This document shows positions 13,401-28,400 of a DNA stretch of 60,000 nucleotides, one piece after another. Origin of the DNA: Liolophura sinensis (Eukaryota > Mollusca > Polyplacophora > Chitonida > Chitonidae); NCBI RefSeq assembly GCF_032854445.1, contig NC_088304.1:2668001-2728000 (forward strand), read 5' to 3'. The stretch's first letter is position 1. Every line of letters begins with the position of its first letter. The notes under the pieces were generated by a model. It was not told the DNA's origin and made no database searches. It was given only the letters and a program-made list of their open reading frames with translations. A program made the position numbers and the translations under genes.

Positions 13401-16400
13401 GTGTAGCTGTACATGAAGTTCATCAGAACACAAAATGGGATAAAACTTATGTAACTTTCTGCTCCTTGTCATGTGGTACAGTCACTGAATCAGGTAGGTC
13501 TAGAGGTAAACTATTAATCAAGGTATACACATGCTTTATATACCTGGATCTTTGAAGAATAATTGGGGAGTTCCAAACTCAAAATCTTTTATGGCTGAAG
13601 GTAGAAGAGGCCAGATTATTTCATGAGATTTGTTCAGCAACTTTTATTGATCATATTTACTATAACATGGACATCCTGAAAAACTTTCACAAAAAACAAT
13701 TTTGTGTAAACGAAAGATGGAGAAAATTGAGAAGCTGAATGTTTGTGAAATTTGTTTGATCAGTTTCTAAAGGAAAAAGGTGCCATTTGTGTCTTTGGAA
13801 CACAGTGAAATGAGTGATTGCTAAATTAATGTTTGCAAAGGCTGCCTAACATTTTTCAGTGGTCGCATGATAGCGTACCACTGTTTTTATCTTTAACGAC
13901 AAAAGAGTTTGAACTCGAAACTCCCCTGTTAAGTACATTTTAACTTGTGAATTTGTATCTTTACATATAATTCAGTGTACCAAATGTATGTTCAGCCTGT
14001 AGTCATGTGCTCTTCAGACTTTAATATTACCAGTATGTTTCATGTCATACTTATTTGTTTTTGATGTTATTATTCTATAAACGGTTTTATAATGAACATG
14101 TCCCAATATTATCCATATTCTGAACTGATTAACATTGATAATCTAGCAAATTATGATTCAGTTAGCGATACTGTAAATCCTAATCAGGTTTAAATGTTTT
14201 GTATTCTTTTGATCCTTTCACAAGATCACATTTCACCATATTTTCATGTGTTGTATGTATGTGTGATAAATTCGGTTTTTTGGCTGACGGTTTTGAATGA
14301 AGTAAGCTGCAGATATGACATAGCTTTATACCGTAAATTCTTACACATGATGTCTTCATATTATGAAAGATGTACCATTATTGTACTTTTTATTTCGTAA
14401 GTTAAACTGTTTTACTTTTTCACTGTGTTCCTTTTATTATTTGTATTGTAGATTGTATAAGGCCATTCTACATTTTATAATGTATCTGTTTTTATTTTGG
14501 TTTTATTTTGTTGAATTTTGTCTCATTTCCCCAATTTCTGTCACAGTCAACTTTGTGAAAGATCTTTTTAGTAATGTACAAGAATCATGAAGAGAACATT
14601 GTAAATGATTTTGAAATCCCTTATTGTCTTGTATGAATATTTCTTTCAGTTTTGTTTGCATTATATTTGACTTCTTATGGCTTAAGACTTAACATGTTTA
14701 TTTTAAAATTTTGAGCATGCCCCTGGACTAATATTAACATTACTCAGTATATCCATATTACTGAGTATAACTCAGTCTGTTGAAGTCGCAGTATGTATTA
14801 ATGGTACTCTTTCTCAGTCTCCTCAAGTCACTGTGTAGTCATGGTACTCTTACTCAGTCTGTTGAAGTCGTTATGCAGTCTTGGTACTCTTAGTCTGTTA
14901 AAGTCAGTATTCAGTAATGGTACTCTTACTCAGTCTGCAAAAGTCAGTATGCAGTAATGGTACTCTTACTCAGTCTGCACAAGTCAGTATGCAGTCATGG
15001 AACTCTTACTCAGTGTGCTGAAGTTGGTATGCAGTAATTGTACTCTTACTCAGTCTGCAAAAGTCAGTATGCAATAATGGTACTTTTACTCAGTCTGTAC
15101 AAGTCAGTCTGCACAAGTCAGTATGCAGTAATGGTACTCTTACTCAATCTGCACAAGTCAGTGCACTAATGGTACTCTTACTCAGTCTGTTGAAGTCGGT
15201 ATGCAGTAAAGGTACTCTTACTCAGTCTGCTCGAGTCAGTATGCAGTAATGGAACTCTTACTCAGTCTGTTGAAGTCTGTATGCAGTAATGGTACTCTTG
15301 CTCAGTCTGTTGAAGTCGGTATGCAGTAAAGGTACTCTTACTCAGTCTGCTCGAGTCAGTATGCAGTAATGGTACTCTTACTCAGTCTGCAGCATGTCTT
15401 TTCAGCTGCTGAAAACAGTGTGAAAAAGACGCAAATATGATCCCATCTTAGAAAGGTGTGCGAGGAAATATTTTTTGTTTTCATTAACTTTCAGTCCCTG
15501 GCAAGTATTTGCTTTGTGAATTACATGCAGGTGTATATATGGGCACAGTAGGAGAAGACTTCATTCCTTGGTGTGATTTAATCTTCACAGGTGTAGACTG
15601 GAAGTCTATCGTGATGCCTGCGTCTCTGCCCATCAGCACTGACTACTTTCCTGACAAGCGCAGCCTGCACAACGACTATGTTCAGAATGACTACACCCTC
15701 CTCCCGGATGATGTCAACGCTGATTACTGGATGAGGTCAACAACTATTAGGCTGCAGCAGTTTTAGTTTTATTTATTTCTTTAATTATTTTATTGGTGTT
15801 TTAAGTCGTACTCAAGAATATTTTACTTATACGATGGAAGCAAACATTATGGTGGGACGAAACTGAGCAGAGCCCCGGGGAAACCCACGACCATCTGCAG
15901 GTTGCTGACAGACCTTCCCACATGCGGCCGGAGAGGAAGTCAGTAATTTTATTTTTATATAATTTTCCTGTTTCTCAAGGCTTTTCTGTGAAAGAAATAT
16001 GTCTTTAATAGGAACATTATCAGGGACAATCCACAACTCCCACAAACTAGATTTGTTTCTGTTTTATTTTGTATTTTAATACCCTCCGACAACATTGAAA
16101 AAAGATTCATTCTACCCATAAAACAAAAATGATAATTATTGTGACCTAATCAACAGAATTCAAGAGAAATGAGGATCAACTGCGTCTATAATTCTGCTTT
16201 TAAAACTTTGTTCCTTTATTGAAGCTTCAGTATTTAGCCAACTGGCAATTTACTTATATTAATTTATGCTGCTCAGGCATATTGCACCTTAAATAAAAGA
16301 TACATATAACTTGACCAAAGTTCATCTATGGATTAGTGTCTCTGAACCAAGTTCCATTTTTCGTAAGGAATTTTTGCAGGTGCAACAAAGTGTACTAACT

Positions 16401-19400
16401 TTAAAATTGTGTCGTAATAATTCAGAGTAGAGTTATTCTAATGTGTGTAAAATAAATAAGTAAAGTAATAACATAAGTTAGCAAAGAAGAAATTCATTTT
16501 ACCAACTCAGGATTTCGACTTTAATGAAGTCATTATTAGGAGTAGTGTGCAAAGTGAGACATGTTACAGATACATGTAGCATACATGATCTTCTTGATGA
16601 TGAAGTAATCAAGATGAAATATTGACATCTTCAAAATGAATTTTTTTTTTGTTACTTTGTTTGTTTATCATGCTCAACTGTTAAGTTGATCAACTGTAGA
16701 TGTCACCTGTCATTCTTAATACCATCTGTGATCTCTGTGGAATTGATTTAGAGTTCATTAAAAAATTTTGCAGTTCTATTTGTAACCTAGTTAATTATAA
16801 TGTTCATGAAGTCGTAAAGTTGGGAGACCTGGGATCAAACCCAGGTCAGGTTATGAAAATGGTATTCATTGCTGCTCGGCTTGACACTCAGCACTGAGAG
16901 GTTAGAGCAAGGAAACAGGACAGGTTGGCCAAGCGTCAGTATAATATGACCAGGTGAGGTCATATCTGGTGTGTTCGGCATGATACTTCAGTGGTAGTAG
17001 CACTGGCGACATGAACTCGCCCTGCCACAAGAAGACACAAAACATGGCGTGACGATAATACACACCTTGTCAACACTTGTCATCATATGACTGAAAAATT
17101 GTCAAGTATGACGTAAATACCCACACATACACAAAAGAAGACAGAGCTCTGAGGAAACCTATGACCATCCCCAGGTGCAGACCTTAACATGTACATGTAC
17201 GACAAGACAGGGACAATAGCTGATCTAATGTGAGCACTGTTATGTTCGCAGACCGCCCTCCACAGATGGGGACAGGTTCTACCGTCGCCAGCCGCTGACT
17301 ACTGAACAGGTTTTTGAGGAGCTCATCTCACAGAGGCTTGCTCAGGTAACTCACTCACCTACGATAACACTGTGAATAAACTGTGGAAAAGGAACTGTTT
17401 AGCAAGGTTTGCATGTGTGAGTGGTATTGATTTCAGGCATGTATTGAAGGCATTTAATTTTACCTAGCTTGATAAAATTATACATCATTCTGGTGTTTGA
17501 TTGCAGTCTTTCATGAATTATGCCTATGTGCCATGTCGGAGCTCATACATGTGGGTCTGTAAAAACTTTTGTACACGTAAGTGAGGTACACATCTATAGT
17601 ACATACAGTTATTAGACACGTTCCATGTTTGCCTATCTTTATAATGTTGTAGTCATGTCGCATGTTTTTCATATTGCTCATCTGCATTAGCAGTATGACT
17701 TTGCAGTGACGCCATTCTATGACACCGCATCTTGGTTTTGTACTACTTGCCACTTTTTTTTTTGTGCCAAATGTTGATTTTGGATGACTACATTTTTGCT
17801 CCTTAGTAGAATTGATTGATGTTTAATGTATAATAAATAGGCTACATGTATTGAATAAATAGGGGCTGATGTAAGCTTGTTCTTTTTGGCATGGTGGAAG
17901 CGTGAACGATCTAAGCTTGCACCACGCAAAAATAAAACGAGCTCACATTAACCTATATATATTCAAACAACAACCTGTAAGTTTTAATTGCTGTATATGG
18001 GTATGTTGCTAGCTCATACTGCTCACAGGTGTTGCCGTCTTCTTAAATTCAGCACTTCATTGCTCTGCTGTGGCTAAAGATGAGTTTGTCAAGGTACCTG
18101 GTAGAGCTCAGTGTATATGTGATTGTCGTCATGCAGATATTCCAGTTTAATCAATCCATTTCTGTGCTTGCCCATGTCAGGGATTCCAGTTAATTCTGAT
18201 GCCTAAAGCTTCGCCAGGGTCCTCGTCGGTCAGCAGTGTGCTAAGCTCAAGCCCTCAGTATCATGGCAGTGCCAGCAAGATACGATCCTCTACAACTCAG
18301 GATCACTCTGTAAGTCTCACAATCATTCATTCAAAGACACACCCAATCAATCCTCATCATCCTATGACCACGTAAAACCCCAAGCACAACCATATAGTTT
18401 GTAGGAAAGTAGAAGATCGCTTATAATCCTTGTAGGTGAGAAGAGTTTTTTTAACACCTGTTGTTGCTGTTTAACTTTTGGTTTCACTTTCACTACAGTG
18501 TATGTATTCCTATTTTTAGGAGGAGTATTATTTGAGTATAGGGCGAATCTTCCACCGTCTGACACTAACTCAGCATCGCATCACTGTCACCAGATACAGG
18601 CCCAGGTAAGTTGTGACGGTATGTAGATCACCAGGACAGCTGTGGGCAGCTATAGTCCCAGTCAGCTGTGTTAACTGTAAGTGCTTGGTGTAAACGACAT
18701 TGGAGACAAATGCTCTTAATGATGCATTTACCTTAAGTTTGTCAACGTTAAAAGAAAAAGGTATTTTGAGATGGCGTTTTCGGTGGTGTATATTTTTCTA
18801 TTGTGTTTTCCTCTAACATTTGACCCCGTCACTGGTGAAGCGGTGTATTTTTTCTGGGGTTTAGAAATCACTTTGACCATCTTGAGCTTGTCATTGCCCC
18901 TGTACTATAGGCAGGGGAACTACATGTCCGCATACCACTCCAAAGGATTACGTTCGCATTCAGTGTGGTTACATTATACTCACACAGACCTTTCCACCCA
19001 TTCTTACGCTGTTGAGTTTAACTTAAGAAGAAAATACAGAAGTTATCATGCTTTTTATAAATATCTGAAGTGATACAAATGGGTAAAACACGGAAATTTG
19101 AGTACAGCTCAAAGTACAGTTTTAAGCTCTTGCCAATAAAATATTTCCACCTTGAACTTTCTGTCTCAAAGCGACTTTTTTCATGTTTGAAAAGGTCAGG
19201 AAGACATGAAATTGATACTTTTTGTGCATTATAACTGAGTATTTGCCTAATGTGTATGTTTCAGGCACCCTCAGCCCCAGCTGTACTACAAATACCAGTA
19301 CAGATTCCAGGCACCTGACTCATTCAACTACGACGTCTCATGGACCAAGTTCAGCAACGAGAAGCTGGAGAATTACAACTGGAACTACCTGGACCAGTAC

Positions 19401-22400
19401 ATCTGTACCCGAGGAGAGGGTGACTATGGACTCATGGAGGTGGGTTGGGAAAAGGAGAGGGGAAATGGCAGCTAGGTTCATTGCAGTGGACATGAATTTA
19501 TATCTTTATATATATATTTTTTTATAGGTCAAAGGCATTTTTATGTAATAGCATATCGGTCAAGGACTAATGAATTAAGGCTAACTGTTGAGGATAGCCT
19601 TGTTAATAGGATACGTCATATACCAGACATTTTAAATGTTGTTTGTTCAACTCATTCTGGTTTTTCTTCACAATGATTACAATCTACAGAAACTCTATGT
19701 ACCTTTGTGGGATGACTGTAAGATGCTAAAGACAAACTCTCGTAGTGATCCTATGTACCTTTGTGTGATGACTGTAAGATGCTAAAGACAAACCCCCGTA
19801 GTGATCCTATGTACCTTTGTGTGATGACTGTAAGATGCTAAAGACAAACTCCCGTAGTGATCCTATGTACCTTTGTGTGATGACTGTAAGATGCTAAAGA
19901 CACACTCCCGTAGTGATCCTATGTACCTTTGTGGGATGACTGTAAGATGCTAAAGACAAACTCCCATAGTGATCCTATGTACCTTTGGGGGATGACTGTA
20001 AGATGCTAAAGACAAACTCCCATAGTGATTCTATGTACCTTTGGGGGATGACTGTAAGATGCTAAAGACAAACTCTCGTAGTGATCCTATGTACCTTTGT
20101 GTGATGACTGTAAGATGCTAAAAACAAACTCCTGTAGTGATCCTATGTACCTTTGTGTGATGACTGTAAGATGCTAAAGACAAACTCCCGTAGTGATCCT
20201 ATGTACCTTTGTGATGACTGTAAGATGCTAAAGACAAACTCCCGTAGTGATCCTATGTACCTTTGTGTGATGACTGTAAGATGCTAAAGACAAACCCCCG
20301 TAGTGATCCTATGTACCTTTGTGTGATGACTGTAAGATGCTAAAGACAAACTCCCGTAGTGATCCTATGTACCTTTGTGTGATGACTGTAAGATGCTAAA
20401 GACACACTCCCGTAGTGATCCTATGTACCTTTGTGGGATGACTGTAAGATGCTAAAGACAAACTCCCATAGTGATCCTATGTACCTTTGGGGGATGACTG
20501 TAAGATGCTAAAGACAAACTCCCATAGTGATTCTATGTACCTTTGGGGGATGACTGTAAGATGCTAAAGACAAACTCTCGTAGTGATCCTATGTACCTTT
20601 GTGTGATGACTGTAAGATGCTAAAAACAAACTCCTGTAGTGATCCTATGTACCTTTGTGTGATGACTGTAAGATGCTAAAGACAAACTCCCGTAGTGATC
20701 CTATGTACCTTTGTGATGACTGTAAGATGCTAAAGACAAACTCCCGTAGTGATCCTATGTACCTTTGTGTGATGACTGTAAGATGCTAAAGACAAACTCC
20801 CGTAGTGATCCTATGTACCTTTGGGGGATGACTGTAAGATGCTAAAGACAAACTCCCGTAGTGATCCTATGTACCTTTGTGGGATGACTGTAAGATGCTA
20901 AAGACAAACTCCCATAGTGATCCTATGTACCTTTGGGGGATGACTGTAAGATGCTAAAGACAAACTCCCGTAGTGATCCTATGTACCTTTGTGTGATGAC
21001 TGTAAGATGCTAAAGACAAACTCCCGTAGTGATCCTATGTACCTTTGTGGGATGACTGTAAGATGCTAAAGACAAACTCCCGTAGTGATCCTATGTACCT
21101 TTGTGTGATGACTGTAAGATGCTAAAGACAAACTCCCGTAGTGATCCTATGTACCTTTGTGGGATGACTGTAAGATGCTAAAGACAAACTCCCGTAGTGA
21201 TCCTATGTACCTTTGTGGGATGACTGTAAGATGCTATAGACAAACTCCCGTAGTGATCCTATGTACCTTTGTGGGATGACTGTAAGATGCTATAGACAAA
21301 CTCCCATAGTGATCCTATACTCATTTGTTCAGCTAATTGTCCCTTTGCTGTGGTGCTTGTGTGTGTCTCCAAGAATGTACATTGTGTTAGAAGTTAAATT
21401 CTCTTTAATCAGCGTCTATATCTTGTCTCTATTTTAGTCGCTGAAGTTTTGGAGGAGCCGTTTTCTCCTCCTGCCTTGTGTCAACCCAGCCACCAAAAAG
21501 ATCATTGATGGCCACAAATAGTATGTACTCTACTTTAGGCATAGTTTAGTTTTACATTGTTTATCAGTTGAATCTCACACAGACCACTACTCCAGTCAGG
21601 ATGTTAACAGTGACATAATAGAATAATCCTGTAAAGTACCACACCTCTCCCACTGCTTGTGGGGCCTTGGTGACAAACAGCGGTTGATGATGCTTGTGTG
21701 TGCGTTTCCATTGTCTAATGTTTGTGGAAGACCACTTGTCCTCTGCCAATACAGTGTGTGCAAATCTGTAAGTCACATGTGGGAAAGTTTAATGGGAGTT
21801 GAATACGCTCATTTAGGACTTTGTGTAACATGTGTTTTTCCATGTATTCAGATTTTATCCATGCGTTTCTTTCCTCATTACTGGGCAAAATTTTATGAAA
21901 TTTACCAACTTTCAATGCAGTACAGGTGGTAAATTAAGCAATAAAGAATTACAGGTAAACTCCTGTGATTAAGTCATTGAGGCGCTAGGAAATTTATTAT
22001 TACACATATATGTGTATTTAAAAAAATATGTTTTCCAGCTGCAGGTTAATGTTTTATATATCATGCATGTAAAGTGTTAATTTGTCTAGTGAAAATATGT
22101 AAGATTTATAAAAAGAACAAAATTGGATACTACTCAGAGATGATCAAATGAGAAAGTGTTTTTTACATAAATAATTAAAAATATGCTCCAGTTTATTGAG
22201 ATGCTGTGGTGTTGATGTTTATTTTTCTGATATCATGAAGATTTTGTATTTTATGGTTTGTTTTTATTTTAAGTATTTTTAGTTTGTGTGTGTTTGATGT
22301 ATTTATGGTTTGTTTGCCTGGTCTTGTTTCAGTTGTGATATTTATGAAGAGAAGACTCACCATGAACTCAAACAGCTTCATCGAGGGATTCCTACGATGC

Positions 22401-25400
22401 TTGGAAATCCTAAACAACATCAAACGGACAGCATCCACGAGACGAACCAAAGGGCAGCAGGTAGTGTGTCACCTGTTACCTGTTACAAAATCACTTCTCC
22501 GTGTTACCAAAGATGGCTTTTTTATGCATTAAAACATTTTGGTTTGTTTTGACCAGTCTCAATTCGTGGATGGTCGTGGATTTCCTCCCACCACAATCAT
22601 GACAGTGCTGGCTGCTGTCATATTGAAGTGAAATATTCTTGAGCGCATCATAAAATAATCAAATAAATGAATAACTTGTCTCAGTCATTTGCAATGACTG
22701 CAAAGGTGTGAGAAACCTTGTGTATTAAACAGGAGTGGTTTTCGAGTGCCTGTATTAACAGCATCTAGTAGGAAGTTTCCCCGTAGTTCAGGTGGGACCA
22801 GGGCCCTGTGCACAATAATGTATTAGCTAATATTGGTATTTAGTCATATGTATAAAAATTTAGCAAAACTGAGCAGTCATTCAAGTTGTAGAAAGGCCAG
22901 ATATAACATCAGCAAATTTGTCTAGTGTTTATTAAACTTTTACACCATTAATTCTGGACTAAGTACTAAATTGAAGGCCTGGATTTAAGTTCTGTCTGGT
23001 AATAAGTCTGAGGACACTTTTGAACAACCGGGTCCAGAGTTCAAATCTCAGTCTGACATATAAGAAACTCTTCATCCATCACATTTGTGAGGCTTCTTTG
23101 AACATATAACTGGCTTCAGTGCGACGTTATGTATGAGCATATAAACTGTTTTTCCTCAGCCTGAAGAGCCTTGAGTGATGAGTCATATGTTTTTTTCAGC
23201 CAAAGACAGCCCCCTCTACCCCTGTAAAAGGCGCTTCCACCCCACAGTCTGGTGGCACTAAAACAGAACTGTTCCCAGAGGAACGGTCCAAAGAGGTTAG
23301 AGAAGGTGCAAAGGGTAGCCAGCCTTCAGAGGGGGGAACCAGATCACCTGCTGAAGTTAAAAAGGTGAATAAAGAAGATGTTTCTTGTGTTGTGTCTGAA
23401 ATATTGCCAGTTGTGTGGAACTTTTGATTTTGCGAAACATGTTGTTTAGACTTCATAGATTGAAGCCTGTAGACTTGAAATCTACACAGATTAATGTGTT
23501 CCATGTACATACTGGAACTCACCTAAAGTGTAATATTTTTCAGGTGATAGATTTTGCTTGATTCTGACTGTTTCATCCACCTTATGTTTAATTACTTTCA
23601 TATCAGAAAAACTGGTTGGCGCATAAAGTGTTATTGCAAGGCCTTAATATGTTTTTGAAAGTGCGTTTTTAAATATCAAACTTAACATGAAATATAGCAT
23701 AGGTATGGTTTGCAAATCACAAAAAAATTGTGTAATTGTGTTGTTTGAAAATTTGATGTCAGAAATGGCAGAGTAAGGCCGTAGTTTTGTTGAACGGTTG
23801 TAACATGGCTGTTATAGCAGGAGGAAGTTGGGAGACTTGGGTTCAAACCCAGTTCAGGTCATCCTAAGGACTTTAAAAATGGTACATGTACACATGTACT
23901 TGTTACTCAGCACTGAGAGGTTAGAGCAAGGAGGGACAACTGGCTAGCCCAGTGTCAGTATAATGTGACTGGGTGGGGGGTCATGTCTGGTGTCTTCGTC
24001 ATAATACTTCGTTGGCAGCACCAATTTGGCGGCATGGACTCACACTGCCACAAAAACCCACAGTATACGTACACACACCTTATGACTCCTTGTTATCATA
24101 TGACTGAAACATTGTGAAGTACAATGTAAAACCCCAGATAAACATACACCTTTGGCATGAAGTATTTCATCCCCTTTGTCACAGCTGATCAGAACCAGTG
24201 ACTCAAGAATACCTGTTGTTTATTTCAGTTACCCAATCCCCCGTCTCCTCTCATCTCCCAAATATCCACAGAGGTGGCCTCGGTTACCATGGGTTACTCC
24301 GAGGGTCAGGGGTCGCATAGAGCTGGTGACTCTAGAGGGTGAGATTGTTTTATAATGCAGGGATGAAGATATTGATTTAATGGGTGTAAATATATATGTG
24401 CGTATTTAAACACAGCACAATAGTAAGGCACAGTTTTAGTTTAAGTAGATCCCGGACTTTTGAATGGAAAACGTATCTATACGCAAGTAGTATGGCCTGA
24501 AGCTTCTTTGTGTAAAACTGAAAACCAGGTGTTGAACATTGGGCATATATTTAGTCCAATATTTCATTTGAGATTTGTTTTACAAAGACTTTTTTTTGAA
24601 TATAACATATTTATTTGTGTTGTTCAAGATTTACAGTAAAGCTCAGGCTAAAAGTCAAAACCAGGCAGGAGATAGCGTGATCCTAGATGTCTTGTAGAGG
24701 GCTTGTAAACAATCAGTCACTTGCAGAGTCAGTGATCCGTCCACTGTGACTGATCACACACACATGCATTGGTAGGCCTGCGCGCTGGCTGTGGCAAGTT
24801 GACGACGGAAAATATAGATTTCAAAGATTCTTGAAAGACTAACACAATACATGAAACTGAAGTAAAATACCAGATACATGTGTTTTTGATCTCAGAGTGG
24901 CAATCTTCTTTTAAGTAGTGATTTACAAGTGAGTCCATGCAAGATTTTTAATGGGTCACTACAACTGCTAAAACCAGCTCATTCTTCGTCTCCTATAACA
25001 AGTTAAAAGATGGACAAATATCTTTCGTTTCTTCCACTAGAAGGTTTTTCTAGTTGTGGGAGTCATTAGCCAGTGAAAAATTATCTGCCACTCAGAGATT
25101 TAGAAAACTAAATTGACACTTTGACGCTGACACGCCGTTTAACAACAACAACGTGGTATTACAATATGAATTTCATGTACAGAAGTGGTAAAAGTGAAAA
25201 ACATGATTCAGGATAAGTTAGATTTTAACTATGACTGTGGAGAATTTGTAGCAATCCGGTAATAATTTCCTATTTGCACCAGTATACTTTATTCGAAGTT
25301 TTGGCTTACCAGACACAGTGGACCTTTTCTTTTCGGACTCTGTGACTACTATATGCTTTCATGGAATTCATTCCAGTCTGTTAATTTATGCTTAACAACA

Positions 25401-28400
25401 CATGATTTGAGCTAACACCCAGATGAATTCAGATAGGTCTGTCAAATTTTCTTTGTGAACTTCAATAAAAGTTGAGGCAAAATGTATGTGAATAGCTTCT
25501 TTTTTTTCTGGTTTTTTTTTTTGGTTTGGACAGTGATGTTTTGTTGTTCACTATACTTGTCTGAAATAATATCATGGGTGTTTAATAAGCAGCAGCAGCA
25601 AAACAGATTACTGTAGGATTAATCTGGGATTAAGATGGATCTTAATTAGCAATGTGGGCCAATCTTGAAAATTTCGTAAACACACCAGTCAGATTAAAAA
25701 AAATACACCAGCCATTTTGCGTTACTTGAAAACACCAGTAGCTGTATCTCGGCCTACATCTCCATCTACTGAAAGTAGCATACAGTTCAAGGTCTGCAAC
25801 CTGGTGATACCTGATTCTGACATGAACATACATGTTTTTGGTCGTCTTGGTTTTTTTTTCTTTTCAGTTCTTTTTATATGAGTCTTACACAATCCTTGCA
25901 ATAATATGAATACATGATGTTATTTAGACGTCACCTTAATACAAACACGACAAAGTAGTAAGACATGAGCGTGAAGGATCACGCAGAGGCATGGCCACAT
26001 GGGGCTGCTGTTTGCCGGTGTATGGGTGAAGTCCTAGGGGGAAAGCGCGAGCTATTGAGTGGACTTCATTCACAAAAAAGTAGTGTTGGTTTGTGAAATT
26101 TATGCAAATATTTGCCATTATTTACCATTTACCATTAAGATATTCATGTTGCAACCATTTCATATCAGCTGTTTCACTGGGAGTTTCCTCATGCCAGGAG
26201 TCAGTACATGCAATATTTATGAGTGCATATACTGTTACAGGCTGTCCCCTGAGCCAGTGACGGGCCTCAGTGTGATGTCACCCAGTCAGGATATCATAGA
26301 CGCCATGATGGATCCAAAGTGAGTCTCCATTCCGTGATACACAATGTGGCCATACCTTATCTTATAACACTGACCTTGTGCAGTCTGCCTTGTGACAGTG
26401 AGCATAACGTTTTACATTCACCTTGTTCTGCCAGTGATCCTGGCTAAGAACCACATCATGTGTGCCATGATTTGAAGTTTGGACACTGCATTTGATTGAT
26501 AAGGTAAAAATATAGCATATGCTGAGAGGGGTTTCTGTCGTCAAGGTTACATTTTATCTTTATTGGAAAATCTCCCAAAACGGCACAAAATGTTGATACT
26601 GTGCTGAAAGCTAGGTAGACAGGAGAAAAGTGGGCTGTAACTGTGCTAGCAGTGTTGTTCAGTCTGATTGTATTGAGTGAGTGAGTGAGTGCTTGGGGTT
26701 TAATGCCGTACTTAACAATTTTTCAATCATATGACGATGAAGGAGTCTTTGGAGTGCATGCAATGTGCCTCCCTGTTGCAGGCCTTGTTTCCACTGATGT
26801 TTTATGTAGTGCTGCTTCACTTAAATGATGTTGCAGGCTCTGGGGCCTGTTTTACAATGATGTTGAAATGTGGTGACTTGTCTTCATTATATGTTGCCAT
26901 GAATGTTGCGGTTGAAACGTGGTGGACTGGTTCACTCCGGTTTCTTCCTTCATGTATAAGCCCAGCAACTAACAGCAGATATTTAAACACACATATTGGA
27001 GCCTACAGGGGAAATGTATTTAATCTGTTAAATGACAGGTTGTGGCGAGTATTCACCAGAAAACAGCAACATTTTTAAGGCTTTTTACCTGTTCCATTCC
27101 AGTGAAGGTTTCCAGTTCTTGACAAACCCTGGGTTGCCTCCCCTGTGCTTTGTGTCAGCAGAGGGAGTTCACTGGTGCCTTGCGCATATCAGGGGAGTTA
27201 ACTCTCCTAGTCAGGGTATCCAGCTTATTCAGGTTGGTATGAATATCTATAATTGTGAGAACAGTCTGTGTTCACTGTCATGTTCCATGGTTATTATTGA
27301 CACCGTGAAACTATTAGATTTAACTAATAGTTTCACGTTTTAAGGATACCATTACATGGGCCTAGAAAATCACAAAATATTATGTTGAGCTTACTAACAA
27401 GCTTGTTTTCTTTAATAGTTTGACAGTATCGTCATAAACAGGTACTGAATAATTGTTCGCATATGGGTTGATTTTATTTGATATCAAGAAGGGGAGTGAA
27501 AGATTTCCAACACATAAATGCCACCATTGTATTTCATTTGTTTTAGAGATATAAATTGGTAATGAAAACAATAATAATACCCTGATAATGCCTCATTGAG
27601 TCTGTCCTAATCTGTACCTATGTTGCAGAAATTGATGAATGAGAAGTATATTGGCCACGCCTCCAGAAATTCCCGGCACAGATTTATCTACGGCTTCTAT
27701 CTCTATGTTATTTTCCAAAAGGAGTCACAAGACAAGTCCAGATCTAGTGGAGGTAGGTCTATATTTCTAAAGGGGACCCATGCTGGCTGGCTCACTGTGA
27801 TTGTCCACTGTGAATTTTGTGTGACACAGAGGCGTGAATGATCTTGCTTATTTATTCAATAACCCATTATACACCAAACATCACTCATTTCAACCAGGGA
27901 GCAAACTTAAGCAGCTGAAAATGAAAATTTGACCAAAAAATTGAAGATTTATTTATTTATTTGATTGTTCTTTTACGGCGTAGTCAAGAATATTTCACAT
28001 GTATTATGGTGGCCAGCATTATGGTGAGAGGAAAACGAGCAGAGCCACAACCATCCACAAGTTGCTGCAGATCTTCCCACGTACGTCAGGAGAGGAAGCT
28101 AGCATGAGCTGGATTTGAACTCACAGTGATCGCATTGTTGAGAGGCTCCTGTGTGCATTGCACCACACTGGCACACTAACAACCTCGTCCACTGAGGCCC
28201 CATCAGTTAGATTTTCTCATTATGACACATAACGTACCATGATGCTGTCACATCGATATTGTAAGGCAGCAACAATTTACAGAATTTGAAGGTTTTCTTT
28301 ACTCTAACATTTGAAAGTACGTACAGATGTTTGCAGTAACAACTGTATGAAACATTTGGGGGACACATATTTGTGGCCATGTTACTTTGAATCACAGGTG

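Noticed and set aside
18771-19073. 100-codon + strand frame with hydrophobic start
   Set aside because: Intronic between two secure DEPDC5 exons; no splice sites join it and composition looks random.
26731-27078. 115-codon + strand frame before the DEP-core exon
   Set aside because: It has no similarity to DEPDC5, lies in an intron and is out of phase with the exon at 27103.
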